44,593 nt of DNA from Pseudomonadota bacterium (GTDB lineage Bacteria; Myxococcota_A; UBA9160; JADFDR01): NCBI GenBank assembly GCA_003353845.1, contig PIVT01000027.1, positions 1 through 44,593 on the forward strand. Reading direction: 5' to 3'. A program made the translations under genes and the position numbers. Positions 1-7,275 of the stretch are shown piece by piece. Under the pieces are notes generated by a model. It saw only the letters and a program-made list of their open reading frames with translations, searched no databases and was not told where the DNA came from. Positions within the stretch are counted from its first letter, which is position 1. Each line of letters opens with the position of its first letter.

Positions 1-1125
1 CTGCAAAAGGGCACGTCGATGCTAGTCGAGCTTGGCAACGGAACCTCGCAACCACGCCGTTTCTTCTTCGACATGGGTAACGGCAGCGTGGGAAACGCGA
101 TTGCGATGCAAGTCCCTGCGGCGCTCATCAACGACATCTTCATCAGCCATCTCCACGCGGATCACTTTGCTGACCTGTCGTATATGTATCCATTCCGCGC
201 CTTTGCCGGTGGCTTTACACCGCTGCGGGTGTACGGACCCTCGGGAAGAACGCCCGAGTTGGGGACCAAGGCCATGATCAAGAACATGCGGGCGATGAAT
301 CGCTGGCATGAAGAAAACTTCGCCGCCTGCCCGATTGGAGACGGTATGGAAATCGAAGTTCACGAGTTCGATTGGAAAGAGGAAAACGGGATCTGCTATG
401 ACAAAGATGGCGTGAAAGTGCGCCATTGGCCACGCTCCCATGTAAAGGACGGTGCCTCTGCCTATCGCCTCGACTGGGAAGAAGCGGGTCTCTCCTTCGT
501 GTGGACTGGGGACGGTCGACCCGACGAGTTATCCGCAAAATATGGCAAGGGAGCCGATGTCTTTGTGTCTGAAGGCACCATCGATACTCCGGCACTTTCG
601 GCCCTCAAAGTGGGTTCTCCAGCCGACCTTTGGAAGTACACCATCGACATCTACCACACCATGTACTACGCCGCGGGCTATCTCTTCAAAAAGGCGAAGC
701 CCCGCATGGCAGCCATCTGTCACTTCGAGTGGTCCGGCGATCAACTCGCCGCTGAGTCCATTGCCGAGGTTCGGTCGCACTGGGATGGCCTCTTCATGTT
801 CGGTATGGATCTCAAGGTGATCAACGTTACCAAGGATGCCATTTGGGCACGGGATGGGGTGATCGCCGACGGTGCGGCCCCGGCGAGCATGGACCCACGC
901 TGGTTCGTCAAACCCGGTGAGAAATTGCCCGAGAAAATCGAGTTCCCGGCACCCACCTTGCCGCGGGAAGAGCAGCAGGAGCAGTTCTTGCGTGACTTGG
1001 AGATTGACCCGAAGCTCTACTACCCGAAGCATGCCTATCGCAAACCAGTTCAGAAGTGGCCTGGCATCACCCTCAACCCACGCAAGATGCTCAAAGCCCG
1101 TGGGATCGATATCGATGATGAATGA
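1..1125 (+). CDS. MBL-fold metallo-hydrolase (GntH-like), 5' partial
   Basis: The reading frame is open to base 1, so the gene begins upstream. The ATG at 19 lies inside the conserved first strand of the fold (LVELGNG) and is probably not the real start. The metallo-beta-lactamase signature HLHADH is followed by RVYGPSGRTPELGTK, a lone histidine (RSHVKDGASAYRLDW), the WTGDGRPDE aspartate and a late AICHFEW histidine, so the zinc ligands of the fold look complete. The pattern resembles MBL proteins annotated as GntH-like (guanitoxin pathway), but nothing else from that pathway is present, so the substrate is unknown. The stop overlaps the start of the COG0523 GTPase by four bases (ATGA), which implies co-translation with a possible metal chaperone. 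Confidence 0.85.
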   Translation: MQKGTSMLVELGNGTSQPRRFFFDMGNGSVGNAIAMQVPAALINDIFISHLHADHFADLSYMYPFRAFAGGFTPLRVYGPSGRTPELGTKAMIKNMRAMNRWHEENFAACPIGDGMEIEVHEFDWKEENGICYDKDGVKVRHWPRSHVKDGASAYRLDWEEAGLSFVWTGDGRPDELSAKYGKGADVFVSEGTIDTPALSALKVGSPADLWKYTIDIYHTMYYAAGYLFKKAKPRMAAICHFEWSGDQLAAESIAEVRSHWDGLFMFGMDLKVINVTKDAIWARDGVIADGAAPASMDPRWFVKPGEKLPEKIEFPAPTLPREEQQEQFLRDLEIDPKLYYPKHAYRKPVQKWPGITLNPRKMLKARGIDIDDE

Positions 1126-2234
1126 ATGGGCAGCAGGGCAAGGGGAGGGACACCGGCAGCTCGGTGCCCTCCCCAACCCCTTGCCAGGTGATCATCGTGC
1201 CTGAAGAACCAATACCGATCCTCGCGCCGGCACCTCGCACCGATCCCATTGCCATCGAAGGGCGTGAACCAGTGCCGGTTACCCTTCTTACCGGCTTCCT
1301 CGGCTCTGGTAAGACAACGCTGCTCAATCGAATCCTCAATGGGCAACACGGCCTGCGCGTGGGCGTGCTGGTCAATGACTTTGGTGCGATCAATATCGAT
1401 GCCGAACTCGTTGATAGCGTCGAGGAAAACACGATCAGCCTGACCAATGGCTGTGTATGCTGCGAGATTCGAGACGATCTCGTCAATTCCCTGGAGCAGC
1501 TCCTCACCCGTGCTGATGCCATCGATTACGTGATCTTGGAGGCTAGCGGGGTGGCCGACCCAGAGGGCATCGTGATGACCTTTTTGGATCAGCGATACGA
1601 GAAGCTGCTAAGGATCGATAGCATTACCTGCATCATTGATGCGGAAGCCATCTTTGCCGACGGTGACAATGAATCGCTGAACATGTTGAAGCTTCGCCAG
1701 ATCGGTTTTGCAGACCTGGTGGTACTCAATAAGGTCGATCTCGTAGGCCCGGAACACATCGAGGTGATCAAGGAGTGGGTTGATCATCACATACACCGAA
1801 TACGAATCATCGAAGCGACAAAGTGTGATGTACCTCTGGAAATTTTGTTAGCCGTCGGGCGTTTCGACCCAGCCCATACACTCTTGCAACATACCGAGGA
1901 AGAAGGCCAAGCCCATAAGCACGATACTGAGCGGGGATCTGCCAGCGATACTTTCGAGACGTGGAGTTACAAATCCGACCAGCCGTTCTCCATTGAGGCA
2001 TTGCGTGAGATGGTCCGCAGGGAACTTCCCGCCTCGATCTATCGCTGCAAGGGGATCGTCTACGGCAAGGAGTGCCCGGAGAAACGGTTCGCCATACAAG
2101 CCGTCGGGCGTCGCGTCGAGATCGTGGACTTGGGAGAGTGGGGCGACCGCACGCCACAAAGCCAACTGGTTGCCATTGGTTCATCCTTCGATGGCATGGA
2201 GCTAAACCGAAAATTCGATGCCTGCCATGCGTAG
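1122..2234 (+). CDS. COG0523 (CobW/ZNG1-type) metallochaperone GTPase
   Basis: This is a P-loop GTPase of the G3E family. Visible motifs are Walker A GFLGSGKTT at residues 58-66, the family metal-binding motif GCVCC at 110-114 and the guanine-specificity motif NKVD at 203-206. A histidine-containing linker at about 252-268 (HTEEEGQAHKHD) is followed by the CobW C-terminal domain (from about 278 to the end). These proteins use GTP hydrolysis to hand zinc or cobalt to client proteins. The ATG at 1122 overlaps the MBL stop, but about 50 residues precede the first strand, so a GTG at 1197 is a credible later start. The preceding gene encodes a predicted zinc enzyme and is the obvious candidate client; this is inference. 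Confidence 0.9.
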   Translation: MNGQQGKGRDTGSSVPSPTPCQVIIVPEEPIPILAPAPRTDPIAIEGREPVPVTLLTGFLGSGKTTLLNRILNGQHGLRVGVLVNDFGAINIDAELVDSVEENTISLTNGCVCCEIRDDLVNSLEQLLTRADAIDYVILEASGVADPEGIVMTFLDQRYEKLLRIDSITCIIDAEAIFADGDNESLNMLKLRQIGFADLVVLNKVDLVGPEHIEVIKEWVDHHIHRIRIIEATKCDVPLEILLAVGRFDPAHTLLQHTEEEGQAHKHDTERGSASDTFETWSYKSDQPFSIEALREMVRRELPASIYRCKGIVYGKECPEKRFAIQAVGRRVEIVDLGEWGDRTPQSQLVAIGSSFDGMELNRKFDACHA

Positions 2235-2254
2235 ACGAGCAAGCTGATCGGCAG

Positions 2255-2291
2255 ACAAAAAGAAACGGACGATCCTTTCGGAATCGTCCGT
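2255..2291 (-). terminator. Rho-independent terminator, minus strand
   Basis: A 9-bp perfect inverted repeat (2265-2273 with 2283-2291) is followed, on the minus strand, by a T-rich run (TTTCTTTTTG). There is no T-run on the plus side, so it mainly ends minus-strand transcription. That could be the acyl-CoA dehydrogenase pair or a small RNA ending at the CCA just upstream. Confidence 0.7.
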
Positions 2292-2297
2292 CCTAGG

Positions 2298-2325
2298 TGG
2301 TAGCGGGGGCCCGATATGAACCGAC
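2298..2325 (-). other. Isolated tRNA/tmRNA-like 3' end (T-arm, acceptor strand, CCA)
   Basis: Read on the minus strand, this stretch has a T-stem 5' side, a 7-nt loop (TTCATAT), a T-stem 3' side, seven acceptor bases (CCCCGCT), a discriminator A and CCA, in exactly the spacing of a tRNA end. The terminator follows within a few bases. The T-stem has one G-G mismatch. No matching 5' acceptor strand (RGCGGGG) is visible within the roughly 350 nt upstream, so a complete tRNA or tmRNA is not supported. A small hairpin (2324-2338) lies just upstream. It may be a remnant of a tRNA or ssrA gene, such as an old attachment site. The rest of the 2235-2612 gap shows nothing recognisable. Confidence 0.4.
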
Positions 2326-2612
2326 GCGCAGGGCGCGTGGGTACTGACAAGTGAAATGCTTCTAGGCGACAATTGGCGCATAAAAAAGGCTTTGAACCTT
2401 GCCCCCCGAGAGCGGCAAGAATCGATACGCGGTGCTAAGTAACTCGAACCGTTGAGCAAGCTCTCGCAACACCAATAGAGTAGTGCTTGGAGACAGGGGT
2501 ACGGTTGGGGGTATTTTAGGATGTCAGGAATAAATCCCGATCAGAACCAACTAAGATGCAACTACTTACAGGCGGACTTCCGCTTCAAGGTCTGAATCGC
2601 CCTCGAACCTGA

Positions 2613-3821
2613 TTACTCCAAGCGTAGATCGCGCGGCAGACCCAGTGCCCGTTCCCCGATGATATTTCGCTGAATATTCGAAGCCCCACCCGCGATGGAG
2701 TGCGCAATGGCTGCCGTGTACTCGTAGACCCAGCGCCCGGGTGTGTGCTGAACCTCACGAGCCATAGCGGTCTCAGCGTCATTGGGTGCGATGAGTCCAT
2801 CTCCTCCAATGATGTCTTGAGACAGGCGCGTAAGCATCATGGCGGTGTCGGTGGAGTAAAGCTTGTTCATCATCATGGGAAGCATGACTTTGAGTTCTTC
2901 GCCCTTGGCGGCCGCCGAGAGTTGGCGCAAGCCTGAATACTCTTGAGTGGTGACGTATCCTTCAATCTCAGCCAGTCGATCTCGCACACGGGGATCTTGA
3001 ATGGCCGGGCGTCCATTGCGAATGGTCTTTTTCGCCAACTCCACCAAGGCTAAGTAGGTGTTGCGCAGCATGTTGGGATCGCCGATCAAATTGCGCTCGT
3101 GTTTCAAGGTGGCGCGTGAGACCTGCCAGCCCTTTCCGCGTTCGCTCACCATCATGCCAACGGGCGTTCGCACGTTGTCAAAGAACACTTCGTTGAATTC
3201 AAGGCCACCATTGATCTGCTTGACGGGCCGAATGGTGATTCCGGGTGCTTTCATATCGATGAGTAGATAAGAAATGCCCTTATGTTTTGGCGCGTCAGGT
3301 TCGGTGCGGAAGAGGCCGAACATATAGTCCGCTTCCGCCGCCATGCTCGTCCAAGCCTTTTGTCCGTTGATGACCCACTCGTCCCCGTCCAGCTCAGCAC
3401 GGGTTTGCAGAGAGGCTAAATCGGATCCCGCGTTGGGCTCGCTGTAGCCCTGGCACCAGTTGACTTCACCACGAATCGCACTTTCCACGAATCGGTCGCA
3501 GAGTTCTTCGCGGGCGCATTCCAGGAGGGTAGGGGCCACCATGGCGGCACCAATGCTGAAAATATTTCCGGGGGCTCCGACTTTGCGGAACTCATCTTGA
3601 ATAATGGTGTCTTTAATAACATCGTGAGGTTGTTCGGATCCACCATATTTCGTTGGGATATCGCGGTACACGTAACCCTTCTCGATGGCTTGATTGCGGA
3701 AGATCTGGTCTTGCTCCACTTGAGGTAGCTTCGTTTCTTCGCCGCTTAAGGGCCAACCCTTAAGGAACTCGATGACTTCCTCGCGGAACGCTTCATGCTC
3801 TTTACCCAGTTTTAAATCCAT
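2613..3821 (-). CDS. Acyl-CoA dehydrogenase, subunit A of an adjacent pair
   Basis: A 402-residue flavoprotein of the acyl-CoA dehydrogenase family, catalysing the FAD-dependent alpha-beta desaturation of an acyl-CoA. Recognisable segments are the N-terminal helical domain, the FAD/substrate motif YSEPNAGSDLASLQT, WVINGQKAWTS, the region GMMVSERGKGWQ and the C-terminal AGGASNIQRNIIGERALGLPR. The expected catalytic glutamate after the C-terminal GG motif is less clear here (GGDGLIAPNDAETA) than in the partner gene. It lies three bases downstream of a second acyl-CoA dehydrogenase, an arrangement seen in heteromeric enzymes of the mycobacterial FadE28/FadE29 kind. Whether the two proteins form a complex is inference. 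Confidence 0.9.
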   Translation of the reverse strand: MDLKLGKEHEAFREEVIEFLKGWPLSGEETKLPQVEQDQIFRNQAIEKGYVYRDIPTKYGGSEQPHDVIKDTIIQDEFRKVGAPGNIFSIGAAMVAPTLLECAREELCDRFVESAIRGEVNWCQGYSEPNAGSDLASLQTRAELDGDEWVINGQKAWTSMAAEADYMFGLFRTEPDAPKHKGISYLLIDMKAPGITIRPVKQINGGLEFNEVFFDNVRTPVGMMVSERGKGWQVSRATLKHERNLIGDPNMLRNTYLALVELAKKTIRNGRPAIQDPRVRDRLAEIEGYVTTQEYSGLRQLSAAAKGEELKVMLPMMMNKLYSTDTAMMLTRLSQDIIGGDGLIAPNDAETAMAREVQHTPGRWVYEYTAAIAHSIAGGASNIQRNIIGERALGLPRDLRLE

Positions 3822-3824
3822 GAT

Positions 3825-4916
3825 CTACCACCCCGCCAAATCAGCATAGCGTGCACGGTGCTCGCTCGGCGTTCCGAGGAACACGCGGTTGAACATCGCT
3901 CTCTTGAACCAATATTGAAGATCACACTCCCAGGTGTACCCGATGCCACCGTGCAATTCGAAGGCACTGCGTGCCACTTCCATACTTCGCTCGGTGATAT
4001 GGGCCTTGGCCAGAGCGCAATTCTTTTCACTTTCATCGGCGATGTGGTCCAAGGCGTGCGCGGCATACCACCAAAGGGCTCGCGTGGGATCGAGGTCCGT
4101 TGCCATATTTGAAATCTGATGCTTTACACCCTGGAACTGCGCTAAGGGAGTGCCGAACTGCTTGCGCTCTTTGGCGTATTCGATGGTCATGCGCGTTAGC
4201 TGCCAGGCGGCACCAAAGGAATCGGCCGCCAGTAGTACGAGGCCGATGTCGCGAATTCGCGCGACGACCGCAGCATCTGCGTTGGGAAGTTCCTGGGCTG
4301 GGGTTCCCTCGAAGACAATGGAGCTTAAAGGCCTGGAGCGATCCAAACTGTCGGCAGGCTCTAGCTTGGCGCCGGCACTGGCGATTTCGACAACCGCGAG
4401 CCCACCACCCGAAACGCTTACGACTACGAGATCTGCAAATTGACCGTGGGGTACAAAACGTTTGGTTCCGTTGAGCTTGCCATCCGACAGTTGAGTCGTG
4501 GCTTGGCTGGCCTCCCAGATCTCGCCCTCATCCGTACTCTCTGCATACGCGATGCTTCCCAGCATTTCACCGCTGGCCAGAACTGGTAGCCACTTCTGCT
4601 TTTGTTCCTCGCTGCCTGCGTAGAGGATGGCTGCTACAGCCATGGAATGTCCCAGGAAGGGGACGGGAACGGAGCCTTCTCCCAGAATTTCCGATACGAG
4701 AGCGAGATCGAGAATCTCCATCTCTACGCCGCCGTACTCCTCGGGGACGATCAGTCCACCGATTCCGAGTTCCAAGAGATCCTCCCATACTTTCGGGTCG
4801 TAGCCGGACTCAGAGTCACATATTTCTCGCAGTTTGCTCACGGGGCTTTCCCCGGCGACAAAGCTGCGCAATGTATCTTGTAGAAGTTCTTGCTCTTCGG
4901 TGAGGCCAAAATCCAT
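3825..4916 (-). CDS. Acyl-CoA dehydrogenase, subunit B of an adjacent pair
   Basis: About 363 residues from the ATG at 4916; a TTG one codon earlier is less likely. The start MDFGLTEEQELL is typical of acyl-CoA dehydrogenases. The family FAD motif region is altered: where subunit A has YSEPNAGSD, this protein has AYAESTDEGEIWEAS. The C-terminal ELHGGIGYTWECDLQYWFKR has the GG-x-GYxxE pattern carrying the likely catalytic glutamate. Each member of the pair thus seems weak where the other is canonical, which suits an obligate heteromer. It is the promoter-proximal gene of a two-gene unit divergent from an acyl-CoA synthetase. Confidence 0.88.
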   Translation of the reverse strand: MDFGLTEEQELLQDTLRSFVAGESPVSKLREICDSESGYDPKVWEDLLELGIGGLIVPEEYGGVEMEILDLALVSEILGEGSVPVPFLGHSMAVAAILYAGSEEQKQKWLPVLASGEMLGSIAYAESTDEGEIWEASQATTQLSDGKLNGTKRFVPHGQFADLVVVSVSGGGLAVVEIASAGAKLEPADSLDRSRPLSSIVFEGTPAQELPNADAAVVARIRDIGLVLLAADSFGAAWQLTRMTIEYAKERKQFGTPLAQFQGVKHQISNMATDLDPTRALWWYAAHALDHIADESEKNCALAKAHITERSMEVARSAFELHGGIGYTWECDLQYWFKRAMFNRVFLGTPSEHRARYADLAGW

Positions 4917-5261
4917 CAAGTTACTCCATTGAAAAATCGCGGCGGGAGAATAGCCGAGTTGGAATTGAAATGGGACTTGTTCTAGTTTTTAGCTCGCTGG
5001 AAAGCGGGCTGAGTTTGCTTTTCTCCGGTCAAGCGATCCACATTCCGCTTAAAATATAGGAGGCTGTGGAGTCGCGGTAATTTTGCCACGCAGTGGGCAC
5101 ATTGCAAGTCGCAACATTCGGTAGAGAGTAGTGAAATAGAAGCCGCGCTGAGCGAGAAAAATTGAACTGCGACAACCCGCCGCGTTTGTGCTCGGACGTT
5201 TAACATGAGAGTCGAAAAGAAGAAGAGTCGAAAAGAAGAAGAGTCGAAAGGAAGAAGAGAC
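4917..5261. promoter_or_regulatory. Divergent intergenic region between acyl-CoA dehydrogenase and acyl-CoA synthetase genes
   Basis: This 345-bp gap must hold the promoters of two divergent fatty-acid genes. An imperfect hairpin (AGCTCGCT/AGCGGGCT) lies around 4990-5010. The only strong structure is a purine-rich tandem repeat next to the synthetase start, listed separately. No convincing -35/-10 pair or FadR/TetR operator could be assigned by eye. Confidence 0.4.
5208..5255 (+). repeat. Three tandem 16-bp purine-rich repeats carrying the Shine-Dalgarno region
   Basis: Unit AGAGTCGAAAAGAAGA occurs at 5208-5223, 5224-5239 and, with one A-to-G change that creates AAGGAAG, at 5240-5255. The array ends six bases before the ATG at 5262. 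Each unit is GA-rich, and the last supplies the best ribosome-binding sequence. The unit length is not a multiple of three. Confidence 0.9.
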
Positions 5262-6836
5262 ATGGCAGACCATGGGTTTTGGAGTTACGCGACGCGTGAG
5301 CCAGATGTGCTTGCCTTGGTAGACCCCACGGGGCGCGAATACACGCGCGTTGAGCTGCACGCGAAATGTAATCAAGTCGTGCACGGCCTGCGCGCGCGGG
5401 GTTTGAAGCGCGGTGACAACGTTGCCATCTGCACGCCTAACTGCTGTGAGTTCTTCATGATCGTACTCGCTTGCCAACAAGCGGGTTGGTACATCACGCC
5501 CATCAATTGGCACCTGGCTTCCACCGAGATCGCTTATATCCTCGAGGACTCGCAAGCCAAAGCATTTTTTGGTCATGAAACGACGGCGGAAATCTGCGCC
5601 GACGCGATGAAGGAGGTTGGCTTCAACAAAGACACCGTGTTCTCGTTGAAAGGGAAGGTGCCGGGATTTCCTGCCTTTGAAGCCTTGTTGAAAGACCAAT
5701 CTGAGGATCCGCCTGAAAATCGTTGTGCAGGGAATATCATGAACTACACCTCGGGAACCACGGGCAAACCCAAGGGTGTCAAACGACCGTTGGCGCCAGA
5801 AGAAATTGAGCCCGACATCATCTCGGGCATGGTGGCTCTTTATCTCTCTATGTTTGGGATTCAAGCGCAGGACGGCAACGTCCACATTGTAGGTTCACCG
5901 CTGTACCACACGGCGGTTCTGATTTTTTCGTCTTGTTCCCTTCACTATGGTCACGCCGTAGTGGTGATGGAAAAATGGGATCCGGAGGAAATGCTTCGTC
6001 TCATCGACAAGTACAGGGTCACCACGAGCCACATGGTTCCAACGCAATTTCATCGCATGCTGCAGCTACCCGAAGAGGTGAGGAGAAAATACGACTGCTC
6101 ATCGACGCGACGAATGATTCATGCTGCTGCACCCTGTCCCATTGATGTGAAGCGAAAGATGATCAGTTGGTGGGGGATGTCCATCTATGAGTATTACGCC
6201 GCGACTGAGGGGGGTGGCACCATTGTGACCCCCGAAGAGTGGCTCAAGTACCCCGGCACCGTGGGGAAGGCCTGGCAAGGTGCTGAGATTCGGATCTACG
6301 ACGACGATGCCAAGCAAGTGCCCGGGGGCGAGCAGGGCACTGTGTACATGCGTTTAACGGATACAGGTAATTTTGAGTACAAGGACGATAAAGAGAAAAC
6401 CAAGAAGAACCGGATCGTCGATGAGGACGGGACCTTCTTTACCGTGGGTGATGTGGGTTACTTGAACGAGGAGGGTTTTCTGTTTCTGTGTGACAGGAAG
6501 ATCGACATGATCATTTCTGGTGGCGCAAATATTTATCCTGCAGAAATAGAGAATGTCTTTTTCTCACATCCCAAGGTGGGTGATGTCTGTGTGTTCGGGA
6601 TTCCAAATGAGGATTGGGGGGAGGAGATCAAGGCGGTCGTCGAACCGGCTACGGGCATCGAGCCCGATCCGACCCTGACCGAAGAATTGATGGCTCATTG
6701 CCAAAAGAACCTGGGCAAGTTCAAGTGGCCCAAGAGCATCGACTACATCGAGAAAATGCCGCGCGATGAGAACGGAAAGTTACCCAAGCGCAAGTTGCGA
6801 GATCCTTACTGGCAGGGAAAAGAGCGCGCGATCTAG
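5262..6836 (+). CDS. Acyl-CoA synthetase (AMP-forming, FadD-like)
   Basis: About 524 residues of the ANL adenylate-forming superfamily. It activates a carboxylic acid, probably a fatty acid, to acyl-CoA with ATP. Core motifs are present in order: the phosphate-binding loop NYTSGTTGKPKGVKR, YYAATEGGG (A5), FTVGDVGYLNEEGFLFLCDR (A7-A8), IISGGANIYPAEIEN, and the C-terminal PRDENGKLPKRKLR with the adenylation lysine. I place the start at 5262 because it follows GGAAGAAGAG at good spacing. An in-frame ATG at 5205 would add a charged, repeat-derived N-terminus. It is divergent from the acyl-CoA dehydrogenase pair, which would use its product. Chain-length preference cannot be read from the sequence. 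Confidence 0.92.
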   Translation: MADHGFWSYATREPDVLALVDPTGREYTRVELHAKCNQVVHGLRARGLKRGDNVAICTPNCCEFFMIVLACQQAGWYITPINWHLASTEIAYILEDSQAKAFFGHETTAEICADAMKEVGFNKDTVFSLKGKVPGFPAFEALLKDQSEDPPENRCAGNIMNYTSGTTGKPKGVKRPLAPEEIEPDIISGMVALYLSMFGIQAQDGNVHIVGSPLYHTAVLIFSSCSLHYGHAVVVMEKWDPEEMLRLIDKYRVTTSHMVPTQFHRMLQLPEEVRRKYDCSSTRRMIHAAAPCPIDVKRKMISWWGMSIYEYYAATEGGGTIVTPEEWLKYPGTVGKAWQGAEIRIYDDDAKQVPGGEQGTVYMRLTDTGNFEYKDDKEKTKKNRIVDEDGTFFTVGDVGYLNEEGFLFLCDRKIDMIISGGANIYPAEIENVFFSHPKVGDVCVFGIPNEDWGEEIKAVVEPATGIEPDPTLTEELMAHCQKNLGKFKWPKSIDYIEKMPRDENGKLPKRKLRDPYWQGKERAI

Positions 6837-7275
6837 CTCGTTGCGCTTCTTGTTCCGGTAACGCGACGCGCCTACGAACGTTTGCCTGTCGGGGCGTTTT
6901 TCCGCGACCTATGAAAGGCTGTTGGGAAAAACCCTAAGCCGAGCTTCATCAATCAGTCATGACCATAGAGAGATCCCCAATGGTTCACTCAGCAGTATCT
7001 TGTCGGAGCAAGGGACAAGTGAGATCCGACAATCATCCGTGACAATTTCTATAAGTTTGCGTTGCCCTTTGAAGCCTTTTGTAAAAAACGGCTTTGGTAC
7101 TGAAGTATTCACACAATTTAGTGTGGCATAGTTGACTAAGGCATAAATGCCTATTTTTTTCGAGATTTTTGAATGCGACGCACGGTTCCTGATTGACTCG
7201 GTGTCATTCGGGGGAGTAGGCTAAGACCATGTTGTACGTTGTTTGTTGTTTGTAATTTGAATCGAGGTTTTTGGA
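6837..7275. other. Intergenic region upstream of sigma-54 response regulator
   Basis: A 439-bp stretch with no convincing gene. A 69-codon frame at 6922-7131 has no family resemblance or good ribosome-binding site. A short stem (AGGCAT/ATGCCT, 7139-7152) followed by seven Ts could be a weak plus-strand terminator. The stretch before 7276 is A+T-rich and probably holds the regulator promoter, but no -24/-12 or -35/-10 pair is clear. Confidence 0.4.

Noticed and set aside
2298..2640. Complete tmRNA (ssrA) gene on the minus strand
   Set aside because: The 3' end fits, but no matching 5' acceptor strand, no typical 5' GGTTTCGAC region in place and no convincing tag reading frame were found.
5049..5885. 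278-codon minus-strand frame across the acyl-CoA synthetase start
   Set aside because: Antisense to a clear ANL enzyme, with low-complexity translation of the tandem repeats.
6922..7131. 69-codon frame between the acyl-CoA synthetase and the response regulator
   Set aside because: No good ribosome-binding site, no recognisable domain, and composition like intergenic DNA.
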